This document shows positions 7,328 to 14,614 of a DNA stretch of 23,813 nucleotides, in pieces. Origin of the DNA: DASQUP01 sp035641235 (GTDB taxonomy: Bacteria; Actinomycetota; CADDZG01; WHSQ01); contig DASQUP010000271.1 in assembly GCA_035641235.1 (NCBI GenBank), positions 1 to 23,813 of the forward strand, read 5' to 3'. Every line of letters begins with the position of its first letter. The stretch's first letter is position 1. Under the pieces are notes generated by a model, which did not search any database, had not been told where the DNA came from, and saw only the letters and a program-made list of their open reading frames with translations. A program made the position numbers and the translations under genes.

Positions 7328-8230
7328 ATGGTGGATACAAGCGACCGGCGCGTCAAATTCGATTTCGAGATCGAATTCTCGAACGGCGGAGCCCTTCAGG
7401 GGCAGGACTTCCGCCTCGACATCGGAGATGACGAGCTTGCCGACGACGAGCTTGCCGCCCATCTCATTCGGGACATGGGTCTGCTTATGGTGGGAACGGT
7501 TCGCATCCTCAACAAGGAGATCATCTTCGAGCGACACAAGAAATCGAGGGCTGCTACTGGAGCCGATCCGGACGCTCGGACCAGGATCGATCTCAGCCAC
7601 ACGGTCGAGGACGGCATGATCACTTACCGCGGTCTGCCTGCGCCGGTGATATGTGACTTCCTCAGCCGCGAGGACAGTCGGTCCCACTATGCGCCGGGCA
7701 CTGAATTTGTGATTGGGCAGATCAACATGTGCTCGAACACGGGAACCTATGTCGACAGCCCGTTTCATCGCTATTCCGACGGGACGGACCTGGCCGGGCT
7801 GTCGCTCGAGCGCCTGGCGGACTTGGATGGCGTTGTCATCAACGTCGCCGGCAGCGCTGCCAGGGCGATAGACCGCACCCACCTGCTGCCCTATGACGTC
7901 CGCGGCAAAGCAGTGCTCGTGCATACGGGGTGGGACCGGCACTGGCGGACCGATCCCTACTTCGAGAACCACCCCTTCTTAACCGATGATGCCGCGCTCT
8001 ATCTGACCCAAGAGAACGCGGCTCTTGTCGGCATCGACTCCCTCAATATCGACGACACGGACGACGGGACGCGCCCGGTTCACTCCACCCTCCTGGCAGC
8101 CGACATTCCCATCTGCGAGCACATGACGAATCTGTCCGCTCTTCCGGCAACGGGATTCCGATTCAGCGCCGTGCCGGTGAAGGTTCGGGGAATGGGAACC
8201 CTCCCGGTACGCGCGTACGCAACCTTGTAG
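7328..8230 (+). CDS. Cyclase-family (kynurenine formamidase-like) protein with extra N-terminal domain
   Basis: This is a 300-aa member of the cyclase / arylformamidase family (PF04199 type), metal-dependent hydrolases; the substrate is unknown. The catalytic domain spans about 85-300. The classic metal motif H-x-G-T-H-x-D-x-P-x-H appears as 'NTGTYVDSPFH' (137-147): both motif histidines are replaced (Asn137, Tyr141), while Asp143 and His147 are kept. The downstream 'RPVHSTLLAADIPICEHM' His and Glu residues are also present. About 75 residues at the N-terminus ('EFSNGGALQGQDFRLDI', 'LLMVGTVRILNKEIIFERH') precede the usual domain and may be a small partner domain fused here. AGGAGG at 7321-7326 supports ATG 7328 or, with better spacing, GTG 7331; GTG 7301 has no ribosome binding site. 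Hairpin repeats flank the gene. Confidence 0.8.
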   Translation: MVDTSDRRVKFDFEIEFSNGGALQGQDFRLDIGDDELADDELAAHLIRDMGLLMVGTVRILNKEIIFERHKKSRAATGADPDARTRIDLSHTVEDGMITYRGLPAPVICDFLSREDSRSHYAPGTEFVIGQINMCSNTGTYVDSPFHRYSDGTDLAGLSLERLADLDGVVINVAGSAARAIDRTHLLPYDVRGKAVLVHTGWDRHWRTDPYFENHPFLTDDAALYLTQENAALVGIDSLNIDDTDDGTRPVHSTLLAADIPICEHMTNLSALPATGFRFSAVPVKVRGMGTLPVRAYATL

Positions 8231-8249
8231 GCGCACCCGGGCTGACGAG

Positions 8250-8300
8250 CCGAACCTGTGTACACAGAACGACAAGGATTGTCGCTTCGTGTACGGAGGT
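8250..8300. repeat. Hairpin repeat, copy 2
   Basis: The core 8250-8288 is identical to 7219-7257. The distal arm has diverged (GTACGGAGGT at 8291-8300) but still pairs with 8254-8263, through two 4-bp blocks joined by one G-T wobble and one mismatch, so the fold is kept although the sequence is not. It begins 19 bp after the cyclase stop, again immediately downstream of a + strand gene. Confidence 0.85.
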
Positions 8301-8597
8301 CTCTCCGCGCGAGGATTTTCACCCAACAAAGGGGAGCGGACGGGCGCCAAGCGGACCAAGCCCGGCAGGCTTACATGAACAATAGGGACAGAGCGCGCGC
8401 GACGCGAGACATATGGCGCGAACTTTGTTAGTTTTTGGAACGCTACGGATTCGCCTGGGCTCCCCGTGGAGGGGCGAGGGGCTCGCATCTGTCGTGCCTC
8501 GTCTTATGCCACTCCTTGCTCGGTTGCGCTATGCGTGCAGGAGCCAACGATGTGTTGTCGTAACTAGGCAGGTGCAGAGCAGACAGGAGGGATGAGT
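8301..8597 (+). other. Non-coding stretch upstream of the Tad operon
   Basis: No convincing gene is present. A 60-codon frame from ATG 8413 lacks a ribosome binding site and resembles nothing I know. The stretch includes an AT-richer patch (8424-8440, with TTGTTAGTTTTTGG) that could carry the operon promoter, and a GC-rich inverted segment near 8460-8482. I cannot assign -35 and -10 elements with confidence. Together with the folded RNA at 8598-8700 it makes an unusually long gap of almost 500 bp before the pilus operon. Confidence 0.4.
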
Positions 8598-8700
8598 CCG
8601 GCGGGGGTACTGGTTTACGACCAGTGCAAGCGGGCAACACAAGCTTACGGCGGAGTGAGCATGTGCGGCCAGGGTGACGCCAGCACCCGATAACCGCCGG
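8598..8700 (+). ncRNA. Predicted multi-helix leader RNA before the Tad operon (riboswitch candidate)
   Basis: Hand folding gives a closed multi-branch structure. P1 is CCGGCGG (8598-8604) with CCGCCGG (8694-8700), 7 bp perfect. P2 is the hairpin 8607-8614 with 8620-8627 around TTACG, 8 bp with one wobble. P3 is CACA-A-GCTTAC (8638-8648) with GTGAGC-A-TGTG (8655-8665), 10 bp with one wobble and one A-A mismatch. P4 is GGGTG (8672-8676) with CACCC (8684-8688). The junction segments are short and purine-rich (AAGCGGGCAA, GATAA). The structure ends 11 nt before the AGGAGG of the first pilus-operon gene, the usual place for a translational riboswitch. It does not match the conserved cores I know for c-di-GMP-I/II, c-di-AMP, cobalamin, TPP, SAM or FMN classes. 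Structure and function are inference. Confidence 0.5.
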
Positions 8701-8724
8701 TGAGGAACGTCAGGAGGGGGCTCA

Positions 8725-9657
8725 GTGACGTTGCAGGCCGGGCGCGAGTCCGTGGCGCGGGCCGGTGTGATTCCGGGTGGAGACGACGAACGCGTTCGCC
8801 GCCGGGTTGCCGAGATCGTAGCCGTTGGTTTCTGCAGTGGTTCCTTCGTAGCCGGTCAAGGCACCGTAACCGCCTTCCCCGGCCAGCCAGGCCGCGACGA
8901 CGTTGGTGCGATTGTCGACGCCGTCGCCTCCGGGATGGACAGCTGCGGAAACGTGATCGCAGTCATTCCTGCCTGGGATTCCGAGCCGGCGCTGCAGCGC
9001 TTGGAGACGGTCAAGGCCGCACTGGATGCGACCTCCCTCACCGTTTATGCCACCGAGCTGCCGCCGCTAGCCGGTGCAGTACTGACATCACTGGCGGGTG
9101 CAGTTGCCGGCCATGCGGAATCCGCCGGCATGCTCTATGCCGGCCTCCCCGCACTGGAGCAAGAGCTCATCATCTACACGTGGATGGGAAGCGTTGCGGG
9201 GCTCAACAAACCATCCCCCTCTCTCGCGCAGCATGTCATCTCGTGGTGGCCGCCAACCGTTTTTTGCGTGAGCCTTCAGCCGGAACCTCACATCAAAAGG
9301 CTTACTCCGAAGGACCGATCGATGCCCTTCCCTACTTCGTACAGGCCCATGAGCCTTGCTGTGTCTGCACACGGCAGCGGCGACACGGAATGGGTGAGAG
9401 AAGTCGTCGCTCCGGGCCTGGGCAATCCGCCCGTAAAAGAGATCGGACCTGCGCCAGGCGGCTCTCGCTGGTGGGGCACCTCGCGGCTCGTCGAAGCGGT
9501 TGCCTATCCAATCGATGTCCCGGTGGTTGCCCGCCGGATGGTGCAGGGCTTGTCGCGCAGCTTGTGCAAGTGGTGCGGTGAATTGATCGGCACAACTCGG
9601 TGCCCGTTCTGCGCACTTGAGCGGTCGTTCGGACAAAACGATGGAGGTGCCTCGTGA
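8725..9657 (+). CDS. Unrecognised protein with C-terminal zinc knuckle, first gene of Tad operon
   Basis: This 310-aa protein is not one I recognise. It has no clear signal peptide or membrane segment. Residues 30-160 look like an alternating alpha/beta domain ('VAEIVAVGFCSGSFVAG', 'NVIAVIPAW', 'LTVYATELPPLAGAVLTSLAGAVAGH'). The C-terminus has two CxxC pairs, Cys281/Cys284 and Cys293/Cys296, eight residues apart, giving a likely zinc knuckle. The start is GTG 8725 with AGGAGG 7 bp upstream. Its stop overlaps the cpaB start (GTGA), so it is translationally coupled to the pilus genes and probably a cytoplasmic accessory or regulatory component of the machine. It lies directly downstream of the folded leader RNA. 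Confidence 0.75.
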   Translation: MTLQAGRESVARAGVIPGGDDERVRRRVAEIVAVGFCSGSFVAGQGTVTAFPGQPGRDDVGAIVDAVASGMDSCGNVIAVIPAWDSEPALQRLETVKAALDATSLTVYATELPPLAGAVLTSLAGAVAGHAESAGMLYAGLPALEQELIIYTWMGSVAGLNKPSPSLAQHVISWWPPTVFCVSLQPEPHIKRLTPKDRSMPFPTSYRPMSLAVSAHGSGDTEWVREVVAPGLGNPPVKEIGPAPGGSRWWGTSRLVEAVAYPIDVPVVARRMVQGLSRSLCKWCGELIGTTRCPFCALERSFGQNDGGAS

Positions 9658-10466
9658 ATCCCCGTCAGCGGCGTGGCGTGCTTTTGCTGCTTCTCGCAGT
9701 CGTGGGAGCGGTGATGGTCTTCGTGTCCGTGTCCCAATACGTATCGGACGTGAGGAGTGAGGTGGGAGACAAGATACAAGTGCTCCGCCTCGTCCAGCCG
9801 CTCGAGGCGAACCAGCCGCTCGCGGCTGCGGAGGTGGAGCAGGTTCTCATTCCCAAGCGGTGGGCCTCGGACAAGGTCCTCCCCCCGAACTTCGACCCCA
9901 CCGGTCTCGTTGCTGCGGCAAACATCCCTGAAGGTGTCTACCTGCAAGAGGGCATGTTCGAGCCCCGATCTGCGATCGAACCGGGCGAGCGTGAAATCGC
10001 CATCCTCGTCGATGCGGAGACCGGTGTCGGCGGAAAGATCGTCTCCGGCGATCTCGTCGATATCTGGGCGACGTTCAAGGCCGATGAGACCCTCTGGTCG
10101 GCAGTCTCAGACGAGGAAGAGGCGGAGATGGTGCCGGAAGCCTGCAGCGCCGTCGTTGTTCCGAAAGCGAGGATCATCGACGTCGGACTGCCGGTGACTG
10201 CGCCCGCTTCCAACGACCCCGGCCAGTTCATCGAACAGAAGGTCGTACCGGTCACCTTCAGCATCCGCCCTTGGTTCGTGAGCCGGCTGCTTCTAGCAGA
10301 AAGCTTCGCGACGACCGTTCGCCTCGACCTCATTGCGCCTGAGGATCTCGACAGGGGCCTGCGGCCGACTACGAACTGTGGTCCAGCGACGCTGCAGGGC
10401 CCGATTCCCAAGGGCCTCAAGGAGGAACTTGCCGACGCCGAGCGAGTGACGGACAACGGGCAATGA
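9654..10466 (+). CDS. cpaB: Flp pilus assembly protein CpaB/RcpC (SAF domain)
   Basis: This is a 270-aa membrane-anchored protein of the CpaB/RcpC family, a periplasmic or extracytoplasmic part of Tad pilus machines. It has a single N-terminal membrane segment at about residues 8-27 ('GVLLLLLAVVGAVMVFVSV'). A SAF domain follows ('VLRLVQPLEANQPLAAAEV', then 'LVAAANIPEGVYLQEGMF'), and then the RcpC-like region ('VGGKIVSGDLVDIWATF'). In Gram-positive hosts there is no secretin for it to support, so its role here may be cell-wall passage or platform assembly (inference). GTG 9654 overlaps the previous stop, with GGAGG upstream; its own stop overlaps the next start (ATGA). Confidence 0.88.
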   Translation: MNPRQRRGVLLLLLAVVGAVMVFVSVSQYVSDVRSEVGDKIQVLRLVQPLEANQPLAAAEVEQVLIPKRWASDKVLPPNFDPTGLVAAANIPEGVYLQEGMFEPRSAIEPGEREIAILVDAETGVGGKIVSGDLVDIWATFKADETLWSAVSDEEEAEMVPEACSAVVVPKARIIDVGLPVTAPASNDPGQFIEQKVVPVTFSIRPWFVSRLLLAESFATTVRLDLIAPEDLDRGLRPTTNCGPATLQGPIPKGLKEELADAERVTDNGQ

Positions 10467-11989
10467 GCTACAAACTCCTGCTCGGGATACCCGATCTCGG
10501 ATTGGCCAGCGAGGCTTCGACGCTTATAGCGGAGGACTCGGAACATCACATCGTCGACTCGATAGCGGACGCAGGCGCCCTTATCTCCGCACTTGGACTG
10601 CACGACATCGATTGTGTCCTTCTTCACGAAGACATCGGGCCCCTGCCAGTCATGGAGCTCGCCCGCGATATCGGAGTGCGCTATCCGGGGCTTGGAGTCG
10701 TCCTGATAGTGCGCGAGAGAACTCCGGAGGTTCTGAGGGCCGCACTTCATTCGGGCATTCGCGACGTCCTGGCGATGCCTCTCTCGTTTGAGGAGATTCA
10801 AGCCGGAATCCGGAGTGCATCCATGTGGTCCCAGGCGGTGCGCGAGCGCATCGCGGGTGAGGCAAGCGACGAAGCCGCAGGTGTCGGAGGAGTGATGATC
10901 GCCGTCGCCGGTGCAAAGGGCGGCGTCGGGACGACGACGACGGCTGTACGCCTCGCGCTCGAGGCGGCGAAGAGCGGCACTCAACGATCCGTCTGCCTGG
11001 TCGACTTCGACCTGCAAGCGGGCGACGTCGGGATACTGCTCGACCTCAACCACCGGCGCAGCATCGTCGACCTGTTCGAAGTCGCCGAGGACCTGTCCCC
11101 GCGCCAGTTGGAGGAGACCCTCTACGTCCACCCGTCCGGACTTCGTGTCTTGCTGGCGCCGGCTCAGGGAGAGCACGGCGAAGAGGTCCGCGCGTTCGTC
11201 GCCCGCCAGGTAATGGGCGCCATAAAGCTCCGATTCGACGTCGTGATCGTCGACGTCGGGACGATCGTTACCGAAGCCAACGCAGTCGCGGTGGAGATGG
11301 CCGATGAAGTCCTCGTGGTAACGACGCCGGATGTCCCCGCTCTGCGCGCCGCCAATCGGCTTACTGCGCTGTGGGAACGCCTCCAGGTGCGCAAGACGGA
11401 TCAGGTAAAGGTTGTCGTCAATCGCGTCAACAAGTCGCTCGAGGTGCAGCCGGACCTGGTGCGTAAAGTCGTGGCCGCTCCTCTTGCCAAAGTGGTTCTT
11501 CCTGCTGCGTTCAAGGATCTTGAGTCCGCCGCCAACACGGGCGTTCCCGACCGTCTGCAGGACGGCTCGCTCCGTCATGCCTTCGTCAAACTCGGCCAGG
11601 AGGTAAACGTCCTGCCCATGCGATCCGGCCGGCGAAGGCTGGCACTTCGGGGTCAGCGGGGCCAGGTAGCGGCCGAGACCATGGGCGTATTTCCTCTGAT
11701 CGGCCTGATCGGCCTGCTGTTGTGGCAGACGGTTCTCGTTGGATTCACATTCGTCTTGGCGGGACACGCCGCCCGCGAGGGAGCCCGGGAGCTAGCAGTC
11801 GGAAACAGCGCCTACGCGGCTGCAGCGGACGACGTGCTTCCTGCCTGGCGAGAGGGCATGCGTGTCCAGCAAGGAGGCAACTCCGTGATCGTGACGCTGA
11901 AGGTTCCGGCTTTGGTTCCGGGTCTCGCGACCAACATCCGCATCTCGGTTCGCGCGGGAACGGTCATCGAAGGGGGTGTCGGATTGTGA
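10463..11989 (+). CDS. CpaE/TadZ-like ATPase fused to a TadE-type pseudopilin
   Basis: This 508-aa protein joins two Tad functions. Residues 1-120 resemble the receiver-like domain of CpaE/TadZ. Residues 143-375 are a MinD/ParA-type ATPase with the deviant Walker A 'GAKGGVGTTTT' (150-160; signature Lys152 kept, second Lys replaced by Thr as often in CpaE) and 'DFDLQAGDVG' (181-190). CpaE proteins localise the pilus machine. Residues 396-508 are a complete TadE-like unit: a basic stretch, Gly400 followed by Q-V-A-A-E with Glu at +5 (class III prepilin cleavage pattern), a hydrophobic helix, then a beta-rich tail ending 'VPALVPGLATNIRISV'. That tail is paralogous to the next gene. An internal ATG at 11618 (Met386), with AGGAGG 14 bp upstream, could give a separate TadE, though this spacing is long. 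Confidence 0.88.
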   Translation: MSYKLLLGIPDLGLASEASTLIAEDSEHHIVDSIADAGALISALGLHDIDCVLLHEDIGPLPVMELARDIGVRYPGLGVVLIVRERTPEVLRAALHSGIRDVLAMPLSFEEIQAGIRSASMWSQAVRERIAGEASDEAAGVGGVMIAVAGAKGGVGTTTTAVRLALEAAKSGTQRSVCLVDFDLQAGDVGILLDLNHRRSIVDLFEVAEDLSPRQLEETLYVHPSGLRVLLAPAQGEHGEEVRAFVARQVMGAIKLRFDVVIVDVGTIVTEANAVAVEMADEVLVVTTPDVPALRAANRLTALWERLQVRKTDQVKVVVNRVNKSLEVQPDLVRKVVAAPLAKVVLPAAFKDLESAANTGVPDRLQDGSLRHAFVKLGQEVNVLPMRSGRRRLALRGQRGQVAAETMGVFPLIGLIGLLLWQTVLVGFTFVLAGHAAREGARELAVGNSAYAAAADDVLPAWREGMRVQQGGNSVIVTLKVPALVPGLATNIRISVRAGTVIEGGVGL

Positions 11990-12315
11990 CGCGTATTAGC
12001 AGAAGCCAATCGGGTGCTGCTTCGGTCGAGGTGCTCGGCATCTTCCCCCTGATGGCGATCGCTGCACTGGCGGGATGGCAGATCCTCCTCGCAGCGACGT
12101 GCGCGACATCGGCGGAGAACGCCGCGCGCGCCGCCAGCCGCGCGACCAACACCGACGCCGGCTGGAGCGCTCTGCCGGGATGGATGCGCAAGGGCTCCAG
12201 CGTCACGCTCGCCGGAGAGACGGCGCGGGTAACCGTTCGGGTTCCGATCATCCTTCCGGGCCTCACGACCGATGCGCTGAAGGTCAGCCGCAGCGCCACG
12301 CTGCCGGCATGGTGA
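11986..12315 (+). CDS. tadE: TadE-like pseudopilin
   Basis: This is a 109-aa TadE-family minor pilin or pseudopilin. It starts at GTG 11986, overlapping the preceding stop (GTGA). A short basic leader ('TRISRSQSG') ends in Gly, followed by A-A-S-V-E with Glu at +5, the site expected for prepilin peptidase. A hydrophobic helix ('VLGIFPLMAIAALAGWQILLAA') and a small exported domain ending 'VRVPIILPGLTTDALKVSRSATL' follow. It is clearly a tandem paralogue of the C-terminal unit of the previous gene. TadE proteins are required for pilus formation in studied systems and are probably processed and placed in the membrane or fibre base. Confidence 0.85.
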   Translation: MTRISRSQSGAASVEVLGIFPLMAIAALAGWQILLAATCATSAENAARAASRATNTDAGWSALPGWMRKGSSVTLAGETARVTVRVPIILPGLTTDALKVSRSATLPAW

Positions 12316-12322
12316 GGCAGCG

Positions 12323-13669
12323 ATGGGTCTAAGGGACAGAATCGCTGCCGACCGGGATCAGCTTCTCGCCGCCGCGCGCCTCGACGGGGAGGGCACGATC
12401 TCCGTTTACCGAAAGAAGCTCCTCGATGAGGTTGACCTCAATGAGCTTGCGAAGCTCACGCCGACGCAGCGGCGAGCCCGTCTCGAACGTGTGGTCGGGC
12501 ACCTGCTCACACGCGAGGGCCCCGTCCTATCCAACGCGGAGCGGACCTCGCTGGTTAGGCAGATCGTCGACGCCTCCCTCGGCCTGGGGGTACTCGAGCC
12601 GCTGCTCGCGGACGAAACGATCACAGAGATCATGGTCAACGGCCCGGGCGAGGTCTGGATCGAGCGCGACGGTAAATTGGAACGGGTCAAGACCCGATTT
12701 GCCGACGAAGCACAGCTCTACCAGACGATCGATCGCATCGTCTCGGCAGTCAACCGGCGCGTAGACGAATCATCCCCCATGGTCGATGCGCGGCTTCCCG
12801 GTGGGGAGCGCGTCAACGTGATCATCCCTCCGCTGGCACTCAATGGTCCTTCGATCACGATCCGTCGTTTCCCACGGACGTTCTCCATGGACGAGCTCAT
12901 GGATCTGGGGACGATCGACGAATCGATTCGCAGCCTGCTTGGCGCGTGCGTGAGGGGAAAATTCAACCTCATCGTTTCGGGCGGAACGGGCACCGGCAAG
13001 ACAACCTTGTTGAACGCGCTTTCGGCGTTCATTCCGGAAAGCGAGCGAATAATCACGATCGAGGACTCGGCGGAGCTGCAGCTTCAGCAGCCGCACGTCA
13101 TCTCGCTTGAATCTCGCCCCCCCAACGTCGAGGGCAAAGGCCAGGTAGCGATCCGCGATCTTGTCCGCAACAGCCTCCGTATGCGGCCGGACCGCATTCT
13201 GGTGGGTGAGGTACGCGGAGCGGAAACGCTAGACATGCTTCAGGCGATGAACACAGGACACGAAGGCTCGATCGCTACCGTCCACGCCAACTCCACGGAA
13301 GACGCAATCATGCGACTTGAGACGCTGGCCTCGATGACGGACTTGACCGTTCCATTCGAAGCCTTGCGTGATCAGGTGAACAGTGCCATCGACGTGATCG
13401 TTCAACTGGAGCGGAACATCGACGGTTCTCGGCGCGTGGTGGAGGTCGCCGCCGTTGCATCCCGGCGGCGGGAAACCTTCCGGCTGGCCACGATTAGCAA
13501 ATTCGAGTTTGACCCCATCGGCCCGGAGCGCGTCGTCACAGGTCGGCGCAGGCACTTCAGGATGCCGCCCGCGCTGTTGCGGCGCCTGGTCCTCGCCGGC
13601 GAAGAGGTACCGGAAGAGTTTGGTAGTGGCGGAGAAGAACCCGAGGCCCCGGAAAGAGAGGCCTCGTGA
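12323..13669 (+). CDS. cpaF: Tad pilus secretion ATPase CpaF/TadA
   Basis: This hexameric motor ATPase powers Flp pilin assembly. It has 448 aa. The N-terminal domain is at about 1-120. The ATPase core shows Walker A 'SGGTGTGKTT' (219-228, Lys226), the Asp box 'TIEDSAEL' (245-252), Walker B 'RILVGEVRGAE' (291-301) and the His box 'TGHEGSIATVHAN' (311-323). All catalytic elements are intact. The C-terminal tail is longer than the catalytic core needs and ends in an acidic segment ('EEPEAPERE'). ATG 12323 lies 7 bp after the tadE stop with a modest GAGG site. The stop overlaps the tadB start. Confidence 0.96.
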   Translation: MGLRDRIAADRDQLLAAARLDGEGTISVYRKKLLDEVDLNELAKLTPTQRRARLERVVGHLLTREGPVLSNAERTSLVRQIVDASLGLGVLEPLLADETITEIMVNGPGEVWIERDGKLERVKTRFADEAQLYQTIDRIVSAVNRRVDESSPMVDARLPGGERVNVIIPPLALNGPSITIRRFPRTFSMDELMDLGTIDESIRSLLGACVRGKFNLIVSGGTGTGKTTLLNALSAFIPESERIITIEDSAELQLQQPHVISLESRPPNVEGKGQVAIRDLVRNSLRMRPDRILVGEVRGAETLDMLQAMNTGHEGSIATVHANSTEDAIMRLETLASMTDLTVPFEALRDQVNSAIDVIVQLERNIDGSRRVVEVAAVASRRRETFRLATISKFEFDPIGPERVVTGRRRHFRMPPALLRRLVLAGEEVPEEFGSGGEEPEAPEREAS

Positions 13670-14610
13670 TGGAGTTCCAGCTGGGCGAGTGGAGCACGAC
13701 CGTCGCTCTCATGTTTGCAACGACCGTCGTCGGCCTTCTGGGGCTGTGGCTCTACGCGTCGGCGTGGGCCAAGCAGGCCGAGGTCGCGAAGCGCAGTGCA
13801 CTCGACGTTGCGGAGTCGAAGGCGAGCCGGTGGAGGAACAGACTCGATGTCCGAATCAGGCGAACACAGTGGGGGCACCGCCTCTCGGTCAAGCTGGCTT
13901 CCGCCGGTGTGCCCTTTAACTCCATAGAGTTTCTTTTGATTGCCGCTGGTGTGGGACTGGTCGGATTCTTGATCGCCGACATAGTCCTGCCGCCGCTGCT
14001 CTCACTGATCGGAGCTGCGGCGGGCATGAGGTTCTGCTGGATGTGGGTGGAAAGGGAACGCAACAAGCGGAAGCTCGAGTTCGTCCAGCAACTTCCGGAG
14101 GTTGCACGGATCCTCTCCAATGCATCGTCCGCCGGACTCGCGATTACCACCGCCGTTCAGATGGCGGCCAATGAGCTGGATGAACCCGCGGGGACGGAGA
14201 TGGGTCTGGTTGCAGAAGAACTCCGCTTAGGTCAATCGCTTGAAGGAGCGCTGCACAACCTCGAGGAGCGTATGCCCTCGCGGGAGGTCGGCGTCTTAAT
14301 CAGTACGCTCGTCATCCAGCAGCGTTCCGGCGGTGATCTCGTCCGAGCTCTTCAGGACATGGCGATGACACTGGATCTTCGAAGGGACCTTCACCGAGAG
14401 GTCCGAACCTTGATGGCGGGATCCGTATTCACCGGGTGGATCGTTGCCCTGCTCGGTGTCGGCAGCATCGTCGTGCTGAACCTCATCAGTCCGGGTGTCA
14501 TCGAAAAGATGGCGTCGCGGCTAATTGGACAAGTGGCGCTGGCGATTGCCGGATCCTTGTATTTCCTCGGATTCGTTCTGATCCGACGCACAACGAGGAT
14601 CGAGGTGTAG
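13669..14610 (+). CDS. tadB: Tad pilus platform protein TadB (T2SSF domain)
   Basis: This is an inner-membrane platform protein that couples the CpaF motor to pilin assembly. It has 313 aa. Its layout is an N-terminal membrane helix at about 11-29, two close helices near 85-120, a cytoplasmic T2SSF four-helix domain at about 140-240 ('LPEVARILSNASSAGLAITTA', 'EELRLGQSLEGALHNL', 'QQRSGGDLVRAL'), and two C-terminal helices. The start is ATG 13669 with AGAGAGG 7 bp upstream; GTG 13666 directly before it is the alternative. It overlaps the cpaF stop by one base. TadC follows after 4 bp. Confidence 0.93.
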   Translation: MEFQLGEWSTTVALMFATTVVGLLGLWLYASAWAKQAEVAKRSALDVAESKASRWRNRLDVRIRRTQWGHRLSVKLASAGVPFNSIEFLLIAAGVGLVGFLIADIVLPPLLSLIGAAAGMRFCWMWVERERNKRKLEFVQQLPEVARILSNASSAGLAITTAVQMAANELDEPAGTEMGLVAEELRLGQSLEGALHNLEERMPSREVGVLISTLVIQQRSGGDLVRALQDMAMTLDLRRDLHREVRTLMAGSVFTGWIVALLGVGSIVVLNLISPGVIEKMASRLIGQVALAIAGSLYFLGFVLIRRTTRIEV

Positions 14611-14614
14611 CGCG

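Noticed and set aside
8413..8595. 60-codon frame in the gap before the pilus operon
   Set aside because: No ribosome binding site, no recognisable sequence, and an equally long frame exists on the other strand in the same place.
8591..8630. Hammerhead-ribozyme-like GATGAGTCC string in the leader
   Set aside because: The string resembles the conserved CTGATGAG box, but the required GAAA segment and flanking helices are absent.
8598..8700. Assignment of the leader RNA to the c-di-GMP-I (GEMM) class
   Set aside because: GGGCAA is present, but the GNRA loop, the ACGCAAAGC segment and the tetraloop receptor expected of that class are not seen.
9938..11767. Very long - strand open frame (609 codons)
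   Set aside because: It is antisense to cpaB and the CpaE-TadE gene, spans their junction, and has the composition of a GC-driven shadow frame.
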